Of a DNA stretch of 25,912 bases, positions 8,700 to 15,230 are shown piece after piece. Each line of letters starts with the position of its first letter. The first letter of the stretch is position 1. This DNA is from DASRDE01 sp035652755 (GTDB lineage Bacteria > Vulcanimicrobiota > Vulcanimicrobiia > Vulcanimicrobiales > Vulcanimicrobiaceae). Below the pieces are notes generated by a model, which searched no databases, had not been told where the DNA came from, and worked only from the letters and a program-made list of their open reading frames with translations. A program made the position numbers and the translations under genes. The stretch lies in contig DASRDE010000254.1 of assembly GCA_035652755.1 (NCBI GenBank), forward strand, positions 1-25,912. The letters are read 5' to 3'.

Positions 8700-9233
8700 A
8701 TGGAGACGCGACTGCGCATCGTACCGATCAACAGCATACCGCCGGCGTTTGCAACACGGATAGCGCTCTGTTTGGAAGAGCGCTTTCTTTATCGTGTCGA
8801 GGTAGACCGTTCGCTCGCGGTTCCGCGATCGGCCGTCAACAGCACGCGGCAGCAGATGTTCCTCTCGACGCTCACGAGCAAGATTCTGCGGCACTATCCG
8901 GACGGCGACGGCGTGCTGCTCGCGCTGACCGAGTTCGACTTGTACAAGACGTCGCACCGGTACATTTTCGGCGATGCCGACGAGCAGCGCCGCATCGCGG
9001 TCGTATCGATGCACCGCCTGCGCAGCGAGTTCTACGGGGAGGACGCCGACGAAAACGCGCTCTTTCAGCGCGTGCTCAAGGAATGCGTCCACGAGCTCGG
9101 CCACGCGCTGGGCCTCAAGCACTGCTACAATGCGCGCTGTGCGATGTACTACTCGAACTCCATCTTCGAGACCGACAACAAGATGTCGCACTTCTGCGAA
9201 GTTTGCGAAAAGCGCAGCCGCGCACGCAGCTGA
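8700..9233 (+). CDS. Archaemetzincin-family zinc metalloprotease (peptidase family M54)
   Basis: The 177-residue protein carries the whole archaemetzincin signature: HELGHALGLKH at 131-141 with zinc ligands H131, H135 and H141 and general base E132, then C142, C147, met-turn M149, and C166/C169 at the end. The four cysteines form the second, structural zinc site that separates this family from other metzincins. Family members occur in archaea, vertebrates and scattered bacteria; their physiological substrates are not established. No signal peptide, so probably cytoplasmic. The ATG at 8700 is the only sensible start; a possible ribosome site AAAGAG lies about 11 bases upstream. The gene stands alone between divergent acpS and the chemoreceptor operon. 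Confidence 0.93.
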   Translation: METRLRIVPINSIPPAFATRIALCLEERFLYRVEVDRSLAVPRSAVNSTRQQMFLSTLTSKILRHYPDGDGVLLALTEFDLYKTSHRYIFGDADEQRRIAVVSMHRLRSEFYGEDADENALFQRVLKECVHELGHALGLKHCYNARCAMYYSNSIFETDNKMSHFCEVCEKRSRARS

Positions 9234-9354
9234 TATAAGGCCCGGTACGCTTGCTCGCTCTCCGTGCGAGGAGCGACGCCGGCTAAATATTCCGCTCCCT
9301 CGGGCCGTAAAGTCGGAATAGGGGCCTGTATGGCCGCTCGACCTTGAGGTGTTT
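9234..9354 (+). promoter_or_regulatory. candidate promoter and structured 5' leader of the chemoreceptor operon
   Basis: TATAAG (9234-9239) overlaps the end of the upstream gene and could be a -10 box; I see no good -35. Downstream are paired segments: GGCCCG (9239-9244) with CGGGCC (9301-9306), TATTCCG (9288-9294) with CGGAATA (9314-9320), and GGCC-TGTAT-GGCC just before the ribosome site. The first pairing would fall in the loop of the second, a possible pseudoknot. Several blocks recur upstream of 15231. If TATAAG is the -10, part of the first stem lies before the transcript start, so that helix may be chance. Confidence 0.4.
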
Positions 9355-9357
9355 GTG
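9345..9357 (+). promoter_or_regulatory. ribosome binding site that decides the chemoreceptor start
   Basis: TGAGG (9345-9349) is the only Shine-Dalgarno-like sequence. It overlaps the upstream GTG at 9349 but sits 5 bases before the GTG at 9355, so 9355 is the better start. Confidence 0.6.
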
Positions 9358-10983
9358 ATCCAAGCTCGACTCGTTGCTTGGCGTGCCCGCCTGGCGACCT
9401 TTCCGCGAATCGCCCTAGCATTAGGCGCGGCTTTGGTCTGTGCCGCGCTGCTCTGGTTCGGCGCGGGATACCCCGGCTTCGAAGCGATCGTGCTGCTCGT
9501 CATCACCCTTACAGCCGCACTCGTCGGGGTTCCGTACGCGCCCGCGCTCGCCGTCGTCACCGGCGCTGCCGACTTTGCGATTCGCTCGCAGCACCATCTT
9601 CCCGGCGCGGCGGCCTCCGGCGTGCTGCTTGCACTCTGCGGCGCGCTCGCGAGCATGCTGTTCAGCCGCGAGATCGTGCCGCTGCATGAGTCCGAAGAGC
9701 ACCTGCCCGTCGTGCTGGGCGCCCGATCCGTTACCGCGCTCGCCTCGGGGATTCGCGAAGTCTCGCAAGGCGATTTCACCAAGAACCTGGCCGTCTCCGA
9801 TCCCGCGCTTTCGGAGCTCGCGATTGCGCTGAACAAACTGATTTACGGCATGCGCGAATTCTTGAGCCACCTGCACGGTAACGCGGACAGTCTGGCCGTC
9901 GCGGGAGCCGATTTGCAGACGACCGCTTCGACCGCTCTAGCGGTAATCGAAGGCGCAGCGGTCGCCCAAGGGCAGCTCGACGACGGCATCAACGAGCAAT
10001 CCCGCATCGTGGAGCAAGCCACGTACAAAGTCAACCAACTGACCGAGACGATCAATGCCATCGCAGCGGCGGCTGAAGAGCAGACGCGCAGCCTGGACGA
10101 AACGTCGCTCGCGGTGACCAATATGGCCACTTCGATAGAGCAGGTCACCGCGCAGGTCGATTCGCTCTCGTCGATTTCCACGGTTACGTCCGAGACGGCA
10201 GACCGCGGCGGCAGCGCCATTCACACGATCGTCGAGGGCATGGAGACGATTCGCTCGACGATTCGCGAACTGGCGGGCGACATCGCCCAGCTCGGTTCCA
10301 ATTCAGAACAGATCGGCGACATCGTCAAAGTGATCGATCGTATCGCCGAACAGACGAATCTGCTCGCGCTCAACGCCGCGATCGAAGCGGCCCGCGCCGG
10401 CGAACACGGCCGCGGCTTCGCGGTCGTCGCGACCGAGATCCGCAAGCTGGCCGACGGCAGCGTGCAGGCGACCAAAGAGATCGCCGGCCACATTCTCTCC
10501 ACGCAGAGCGTCATCAACGAAGTCGTCAATGCGATGGAGCGTCTGACCGAGCGCGTCGAGGAAGGCGTGAGCAGCACGAATTCGGCGTCGGGCGCGTTGC
10601 GCGAGATCGTCTCGGCGGTACTCTCCGCGCACCAGCAGATCGGCGAAATTTCGTCGGTCGCGCGCGCCATGAGCAGCAATTCCTACCAAGTTATCCGCTC
10701 GATCGAAGAGATCACGCGTTCGGTTCAGCTGAACGTTCAAGCCACGCAGCAGATGTCTTCGCATTCCGACGAAGTCAATTCCGCGTTCCGCAACATCGCC
10801 GAGATCTCGAACCAGAACGCTTCGTCCGTCGAAGTGCTCACCTACGTCAATAAGGAAGTCACCGACGCCGCGCAGCGCATGCTCGCCTCGGTGACGCAGA
10901 TGAACGATTTCGCCGGCCGCATCGACCGGCGGCTAGCACAATTCAAAGTCAACGAAACCGCCACGGAAGAGGAAACCGTATGA
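9355..10983 (+). CDS. Methyl-accepting chemotaxis protein without a periplasmic sensor domain
   Basis: Signals to the CheA kinase through CheW. Of 542 residues, the first ~105 are hydrophobic helices (about 17-38, 44-62, 80-103) joined by very short loops, leaving no room for an outside ligand domain. Next comes a HAMP-like linker (about 125-170, 'ASGIREVSQGDFTKNL') and a long coiled coil whose hairpin tip carries the conserved EQTNLLALNAAIEAARAGE (from E332), followed by the returning helix to the end. The C terminus (ATEEETV) shows no NWETF-type receptor tether. Start: GTG 9355, chosen from the TGAGG site; GTG 9349 is the alternative. The stop overlaps the next start (ATGA), so it is coupled to a membrane sensor gene. 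No cheA, cheW or cheB/R in the window. Confidence 0.95.
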   Translation: MIQARLVAWRARLATFPRIALALGAALVCAALLWFGAGYPGFEAIVLLVITLTAALVGVPYAPALAVVTGAADFAIRSQHHLPGAAASGVLLALCGALASMLFSREIVPLHESEEHLPVVLGARSVTALASGIREVSQGDFTKNLAVSDPALSELAIALNKLIYGMREFLSHLHGNADSLAVAGADLQTTASTALAVIEGAAVAQGQLDDGINEQSRIVEQATYKVNQLTETINAIAAAAEEQTRSLDETSLAVTNMATSIEQVTAQVDSLSSISTVTSETADRGGSAIHTIVEGMETIRSTIRELAGDIAQLGSNSEQIGDIVKVIDRIAEQTNLLALNAAIEAARAGEHGRGFAVVATEIRKLADGSVQATKEIAGHILSTQSVINEVVNAMERLTERVEEGVSSTNSASGALREIVSAVLSAHQQIGEISSVARAMSSNSYQVIRSIEEITRSVQLNVQATQQMSSHSDEVNSAFRNIAEISNQNASSVEVLTYVNKEVTDAAQRMLASVTQMNDFAGRIDRRLAQFKVNETATEEETV

Positions 10984-12308
10984 GCTTGCGAGTCCGTCTC
11001 TTGGGAACGATCGTCGGAGCGATCGTCCTCTTTTTCATCGTCAGCGTCGTCGCTGCCCGGCTCGCGCTCACGCGCGACCTGATGGCGCAAGGGCGCTCGG
11101 AGGTGACGAACGGATCGAACGCCTTCGCCGGATATTGGGATTCGCGCAAGGACCAGATTCGTCTGCTGATCTCGCAGGACGCGGTCTCGGATGCGCTGCG
11201 CAAGACGCTGCAGGCGCACGACACCAAAGCGCTGCAGGACCAACTCTCGAATATCGCACGGACGTCCGGACTGAGCTTCCTGACCATCGTCGACACGTCG
11301 GGCAAGGTCGTTGCCCGGGCGAACGGCGGCGACGGCGGGAGCTTCGCTTCCAACAAGTACGTGCAGCGTGCGCTCACGGGTGAGACGGTCTCGAGCGCGG
11401 TTCTGATGCCGCAGTCGGAACTGGCGCCCGAAGGGCTAGCGCAGCAGGCTGCGGCCGACGTGAGCGATGCGTCCAAGACCGTCGAGCATCTGGCTTCCGG
11501 CCTGACGATGATTGCCGCGGCGCCGATGAGCGATCAAAACGAACGCACGCTCGGCGCGATTTATGGCGGCGTGTTGATGAACCACTTCTACGACCTGGTC
11601 GATCAAAGCACGCACGCGCTGGGGGGACAGACCGCGGTGCTGCAAGGCAATGCGGTCGTGTCGAGCACCATCAGCCAGCAAGACGGCACCCGCGTCATCG
11701 ATGCGCGCGTCGACGCGTTCGACGAGCACAATCTGCGCGCCGGGCAGCCGTGGGTCGGCTCCGACGTGCAAGGCGGAACGCAGTATCTCGCGCGTCTGGA
11801 TCCCATCACCGACGATCAAAATGCCGTCATCGGCGCTCGCTGGTACGGCGTGCCGATGTCGCAGATCACCTCGATTATCAATCATATGACCGAGACGTTC
11901 ATGCTGTGGGGCTTTATCGCGATGCTCATCGCGCTCTGCGTCGCGGTGCCGATCGTTCAGCGGGTCTCCAACCAGCTCGCCAAGCGCAGCGAACAGGTCA
12001 GCGCGGCGGCCAAGGAACTCGGCGTCGCTATCGTCGGCGGCGAAGTCTCGGGCGATCACGTTGCGGCAACGCGCTCGGCGGTCGAGCGCGCGGGCGTGCT
12101 CATCGACCAGCTGGCGGGCGAGAAGAGCGGCAAGAGCATCGACGAACTCAAGGCCGTCAATCAGGAACTGGTCGGCGACATGATCGTGATCGACACACTC
12201 TCCCAGGAGATGAGCAGCCGTCTCCAGCAGGCCGTCACGCGGGTTTCGGAGCTCAACGACGTGGCGTCGGGCCTCGACAAACTGGTGCACGGCGCTTCGG
12301 CGAAGTGA
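10980..12308 (+). CDS. Membrane-anchored Cache-type sensor protein lacking an output domain
   Basis: A 442-residue protein with one membrane helix at about 7-30, a periplasmic region of about 275 residues, a second helix at about 308-330, and a ~110-residue cytoplasmic helical tail. The outside region reads like a double Cache ligand-binding domain (Cache_3-Cache_2 type): 'LSFLTIVDTSGKVVAR', 'YVQRALTGETVSSAV', 'ERTLGAIYGGVLMNHFYDLVDQ' and the second lobe 'QYLARLDPITDDQ...GARWYGVPM'. The tail has no MA, kinase, GGDEF or phosphatase domain; it is a predicted coiled coil ending in 'SSRLQQAVTRVSELNDVASGL'. Because it overlaps the receptor gene upstream, I infer it is the sensing subunit for that receptor. 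Alternative: a standalone ligand-binding partner of another kinase. Confidence 0.85.
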   Translation: MSLRVRLLGTIVGAIVLFFIVSVVAARLALTRDLMAQGRSEVTNGSNAFAGYWDSRKDQIRLLISQDAVSDALRKTLQAHDTKALQDQLSNIARTSGLSFLTIVDTSGKVVARANGGDGGSFASNKYVQRALTGETVSSAVLMPQSELAPEGLAQQAAADVSDASKTVEHLASGLTMIAAAPMSDQNERTLGAIYGGVLMNHFYDLVDQSTHALGGQTAVLQGNAVVSSTISQQDGTRVIDARVDAFDEHNLRAGQPWVGSDVQGGTQYLARLDPITDDQNAVIGARWYGVPMSQITSIINHMTETFMLWGFIAMLIALCVAVPIVQRVSNQLAKRSEQVSAAAKELGVAIVGGEVSGDHVAATRSAVERAGVLIDQLAGEKSGKSIDELKAVNQELVGDMIVIDTLSQEMSSRLQQAVTRVSELNDVASGLDKLVHGASAK

Positions 12309-12317
12309 CGGTGCACA

Positions 12318-12533
12318 GTGACCGACGTCATCCTGTTCTTTTCGAGTAACGCCGATACCATGATCGCCACCAAGGCGCTCAAGGATGCCGGCGTCTCGGC
12401 CAAAATGATCCCGAAGCCCGCTGCGGTCAATACAGCGTCGAATCTCTGTTTGAGCATCGACCCTGGTTCGGAGACCGTTGCGGTGTCGGCACTTCGCGGC
12501 GCCAACATCTCGCTGGGCGGGGTCGTAAAATAA
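12318..12533 (+). CDS. Small DUF3343 / putative Se/S-carrier-like protein
   Basis: A 71-residue protein whose layout follows DUF3343: opening strand 'VILFFSSNADTM', helix 'IATKALKDAGVSAKMIP', the 'PKPAAV' turn where the family has PvPRe, a short strand and a final 'VSALRGANISLGG'. Family members are small proteins linked by genome context to selenium and sulfur metabolism, and usually carry a Cys-Gly pair after the PvPR turn. Here that position reads Ser-Asn and the only Cys is three residues later (C44), so the carrier chemistry may be lost or shifted. GTG start at 12318, 9 bases after the sensor gene; no strong ribosome site, so it is probably the third gene of the operon. Assignment is by pattern only. 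Confidence 0.65.
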   Translation: MTDVILFFSSNADTMIATKALKDAGVSAKMIPKPAAVNTASNLCLSIDPGSETVAVSALRGANISLGGVVK

Positions 12534-12537
12534 CGCG

Positions 12538-13275
12538 CTAGCCGCGTAAGACGCGCGCGTCGGCGAGCGAGATCGATCGCGTAATGCCGGCGTGCTCGAC
12601 TTGGAGCGATCCTCCGTCCACGAGTGCGATCGCCGTTGCCTCGAAGGGCGCGTCCTCGCCGTCGAGTGCGATGCGGTAGCGCGCGCCGGGTAAACCCGCG
12701 GCTTGGTTCCATGAAGCGACGACGCGCGACGGCTCGGCAAGATCGCCGTAGCCGCGATCCATTGCCAAGAGGACCTGCGTCAAGAGCTCCTCGCGGTCGA
12801 CCGGCGTGACGTCGTCGACGAACGCAGGCGCCGGATCGATCTCCGCAACCGCAATCGCATCGGCCGGCCGCCGAACGTTGATCCCGATTCCCGCCGCGGT
12901 CCAGGCGAGCGCACCGGTCACTCGCGAGATGCACAGAATTCCGGCGGCTTTACGGCCTCCGATGAGCACGTCGTTCGGCCATTGCAGCAGCGTCGAAACG
13001 CCGAAGTGCGCGAGCGCCGCCCGCACGGCCAGCGCGCTCCAAAACGGTACGAGCCAAAGCGCGTCCGCCGCGACGGGTTCTGGTAATGCGGTCGTGAAGA
13101 GCAGCGCGCAGCCCGGCGGTGCGATCCAAGCACGTCCCTTTCGCCCGCTCCCCCGGCGTTGAAAATCCGCGACGATCGTCAGGCCGCGGCTCTCGGGCCG
13201 GCCCAGCAGCTGCGCCATGTCCTCGTTCGTGCTGCCCGTTACGTCCACGCTGCGGATCTGCGAGAAGCGGCTCAT
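12538..13275 (-). CDS. birA: Biotin-[acetyl-CoA-carboxylase] ligase (catalytic domain only)
   Basis: Attaches biotin to the carboxyl-carrier protein of acetyl-CoA carboxylase through biotinyl-AMP. The 245 residues hold the biotin/adenylate loop RGSGRKGRAW at 41-50, QWPNDVLI at 98-105 (most relatives have KWPND), the active-site lysine K109 in GGRKAAGIL, GIGINV at 129-134, and a small C-terminal beta domain. There is no N-terminal helix-turn-helix, so unlike the E. coli protein it cannot be a repressor. It ends 4 bases from the convergent DUF3343 gene and starts 56 bases from divergent ndk. No biotin operon genes are next to it. Confidence 0.95.
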   Translation of the reverse strand: MSRFSQIRSVDVTGSTNEDMAQLLGRPESRGLTIVADFQRRGSGRKGRAWIAPPGCALLFTTALPEPVAADALWLVPFWSALAVRAALAHFGVSTLLQWPNDVLIGGRKAAGILCISRVTGALAWTAAGIGINVRRPADAIAVAEIDPAPAFVDDVTPVDREELLTQVLLAMDRGYGDLAEPSRVVASWNQAAGLPGARYRIALDGEDAPFEATAIALVDGGSLQVEHAGITRSISLADARVLRG

Positions 13276-13331
13276 GCGGCTTGCTTCAAGGTGCAGGCTT
13301 GCTTAGCCCGCGGCCCGTATTCTCGCGCCCT
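13276..13331. promoter_or_regulatory. divergent birA/ndk control region
   Basis: Only 56 bases separate the two starts. The region carries an 8-base direct repeat GCTTGCTT (13279-13286 and 13297-13304, 18-base period) and TATTCT (13318-13323), a plausible -10 box for ndk. If that box is used, transcription would begin at or a few bases before the ndk ATG at 13332, and no Shine-Dalgarno sequence is visible there. Confidence 0.35.
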
Positions 13332-13790
13332 ATGGCTCTGCAACGAACGCTCATCTTGTGTAAACCCGACGCTGTGGCTCGCGGGCTCACCGGCGAAATC
13401 ATTGCGCGGATCGAACGCCGCGGATACGTGATCGTCGCGATGAAGCTGATGCAGCTCGACGGCGAACGCGCGCGGCGGCACTACGGCGAGCATGAAGGCA
13501 AGCCGTTCTTTCAAGGGCTGGTCGATTTCATCACGAGCGGTGCGCTCGTGGCCATGTGCGTCGAGGGAGAAGACGCAATCGCCGGCTGCCGTCAGTTGAT
13601 GGGCGCGACGAATCCGCTTACGGCTGCGCCGGGATCGATTCGCGCCGACTTTGCATCGACGATCGGCCGGAACTTGGTGCACGGCAGCGATTCTCACGAG
13701 AGCGCCGAGCGCGAGCTGAGCATCTTTTTCGAACCGAAGGACTACGTCTCGCGGCGCCACGATCTCGAACGCTGGCTGCTGGAGAAGTAG
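13332..13790 (+). CDS. ndk: Nucleoside diphosphate kinase
   Basis: Balances nucleoside triphosphate pools by moving the gamma phosphate through a phosphohistidine. The 152-residue protein shows the normal fold and motifs: 'RTLILCKPDAVARGLTGEII' (K12 region), 'RGYVIVAMKLMQL', 'MGATNPLTAAPGSIRADFA', and the catalytic H117 in NLVHGSDS, then 'ELSIFF'. The ATG at 13332 gives the family-typical N terminus; the open frame upstream of it is antisense to birA. One base separates its stop from the enolase start, so the two form an operon. Slightly longer than the common 140-aa form through a C-terminal 'YVSRRHDLERWLLEK' helix. Confidence 0.98.
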   Translation: MALQRTLILCKPDAVARGLTGEIIARIERRGYVIVAMKLMQLDGERARRHYGEHEGKPFFQGLVDFITSGALVAMCVEGEDAIAGCRQLMGATNPLTAAPGSIRADFASTIGRNLVHGSDSHESAERELSIFFEPKDYVSRRHDLERWLLEK

Positions 13791-13791
13791 G

Positions 13792-15117
13792 ATGTCGCTC
13801 GACTCCCTTCGCGGCGGGGGCCGCCCCTTGATCGAAGGCGTGCACGCGCGCGAGGTGCTCGATTCGCGCGGGAATCCGACCATTGCGGTCGCCGTCGCGA
13901 CCAGCTTCGGTTTTGTGGAGGAAGCGATGGTCCCGTCCGGCGCCTCCACGGGCGCGCATGAGGCAGTCGAACTGCGCGACGGCGATAAAACGCGTTACAA
14001 CGGCAAAGGCGTGCTCAAGGCGGTCGCGCAGGTCAACGACGTGCTCGGCCCGATGCTCGAAGGCGCCGACGCGACGTCGCAGCGCGAGATCGACGAGCAG
14101 ATGATCGAGATCGACGGCACGCCGAACAAGAGCAAGGCGGGCGCGAACGCGATCTTGGGCGTCTCGCTCGCGGTGGCGCGCGCAGCGGCGTGCAGTCTCT
14201 CGATTCCGCTCTTTCGCTATCTGGGCGGGCCTTGCGCGTCGACGCTCCCCGTACCGATGATGAACGTCATCAACGGCGGCAAGCACGCTGAAGGTGCACT
14301 GCAGTTTCAGGAGTGCATGGTCGTTCCGGTCGGAGCGGCCTCGATGGCCGAGGGCGTGCGGTACGGTGCCGAAGTCTTTCACGCGTTGGGGCGGCTGCTT
14401 CACGAACGGGGTCAGCCGACGACTGTCGGCGACGAAGGCGGATATGCGCCGCATCTGGACACGCTCGATCAGGCGATGGCCCTGCTGGTAGAAGCGATCG
14501 GCCGCGCGGGGTACGCGCCCGGTCAGGACGTGGCGATTGCGCTGGATTCCGCGTCGACCGAGTTCTTTCAGGACGGAAAGTACTATCCGCTGACCAAGGA
14601 TCGCGCATTCGACGCGCGCGCCATGGTCGAGTTCTACGCCGAGCTGATCGCCAAGTATCCCGTGATCTCGATCGAGGACGGATTGGCCGAGGACGACTGG
14701 GAAGGCTGGGCGCTGCTCACCTCGCAGATCGGCTCGCGCTGTCAGCTGGTGGGCGACGATCTCTTCGTCACGAACACGCAGCGGTTGGAACGCGGGATTC
14801 GCGAGGGCGTCGCCAATTCGATTCTCATCAAGGTCAACCAAATCGGTACCCTGACCGAGACGCTGGACGCGGTCGAGATGGCGCATAAAGCCGGGTACAC
14901 GACGGTGATCTCGCACCGCTCCGGCGAAACCGAGGACACGACTATTTCCGACATCGCCGTCGGCACCGGCGCCGGTCAAATCAAGACAGGATCGCTGTCC
15001 CGCAGCGACCGCATTGCGAAATACAATCGCCTCATGGCGATCGAAGAACAACTCGGAGCTGCCGCGCAGTACGCGGGGCGTTCGGCATTCACGTCGCTCA
15101 GCGCGGCGCGCCCTTAG
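13792..15117 (+). CDS. eno: Phosphopyruvate hydratase (enolase)
   Basis: Interconverts 2-phosphoglycerate and phosphoenolpyruvate in glycolysis. The 441 residues keep every catalytic element: metal ligands D252, E295 and D322, catalytic E215 (GDEGGYAP) and K347 (LIKVNQIGT), and H375 in SHRSGETED, plus the SGAST lid loop near the N terminus. One loop is unusual: after NGGKHA the sequence is EGALQFQECM, where most bacterial enolases have DN-x-x-D-x-QEFM. The N terminus has about 13 extra residues (SLDSLRGGGRPLI) before the usual 'I.gv.AReVLDSRGNPT'. A GGAG site 8 bases before ATG 13792 supports this start. Second gene of the ndk-eno operon. Confidence 0.98.
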   Translation: MSLDSLRGGGRPLIEGVHAREVLDSRGNPTIAVAVATSFGFVEEAMVPSGASTGAHEAVELRDGDKTRYNGKGVLKAVAQVNDVLGPMLEGADATSQREIDEQMIEIDGTPNKSKAGANAILGVSLAVARAAACSLSIPLFRYLGGPCASTLPVPMMNVINGGKHAEGALQFQECMVVPVGAASMAEGVRYGAEVFHALGRLLHERGQPTTVGDEGGYAPHLDTLDQAMALLVEAIGRAGYAPGQDVAIALDSASTEFFQDGKYYPLTKDRAFDARAMVEFYAELIAKYPVISIEDGLAEDDWEGWALLTSQIGSRCQLVGDDLFVTNTQRLERGIREGVANSILIKVNQIGTLTETLDAVEMAHKAGYTTVISHRSGETEDTTISDIAVGTGAGQIKTGSLSRSDRIAKYNRLMAIEEQLGAAAQYAGRSAFTSLSAARP

Positions 15118-15133
15118 CCGCATAGTCGCATAG

Positions 15134-15230
15134 TACTAGGCGCGGCAGGGATGAAGCCGCAGTCTTTTCGTGAATAGGCCCTGCCGTCCGAGGCCGTTGT
15201 ACGGCCCGCTTGCGCTTCGAGGGGTGGTCT
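15134..15230 (+). promoter_or_regulatory. candidate structured 5' leader of the first propeller lipoprotein
   Basis: Contains GGCAGGG (15144-15150) complementary to CCCTGCC (15179-15185), a perfect hairpin GGCCGT-TGT-ACGGCC (15192-15206) and a ribosome site GAGGGG six bases before ATG 15231. The blocks TACTAGGCGCGG, GCCG..AGTC..GAATAGG, TGTACGGCC and CTTCGAGG occur in the same order as related blocks upstream of 9355. No match to a riboswitch class I know. Confidence 0.35.
15142..15168 (+). terminator. possible intrinsic terminator after eno
   Basis: GCGGC (15142-15146) pairs with GCCGC (15156-15160) around a 9-base loop, followed by AGTCTTTT. It lies 24 bases after the eno stop. The stem is short, and the same GGCAGGG bases can instead pair with CCCTGCC at 15179-15185, so it may be part of the following gene's leader. 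Confidence 0.4.

Noticed and set aside
8700..9233. Generic metzincin or matrixin protease
   Set aside because: The Cys directly after the third His and the C-x4-C-x-M ... CxxC spacing are specific to archaemetzincins.
9234..9354. c-di-GMP-I (GEMM) riboswitch upstream of the chemoreceptor
   Set aside because: The conserved CGCAAAGCC-type and GGGCAAACC elements are absent, so the class cannot be claimed.
13618..15123. 501-codon open frame antisense to eno
   Set aside because: Shadow of enolase; composition dominated by Arg/Ala/Val/Asp with no motif.
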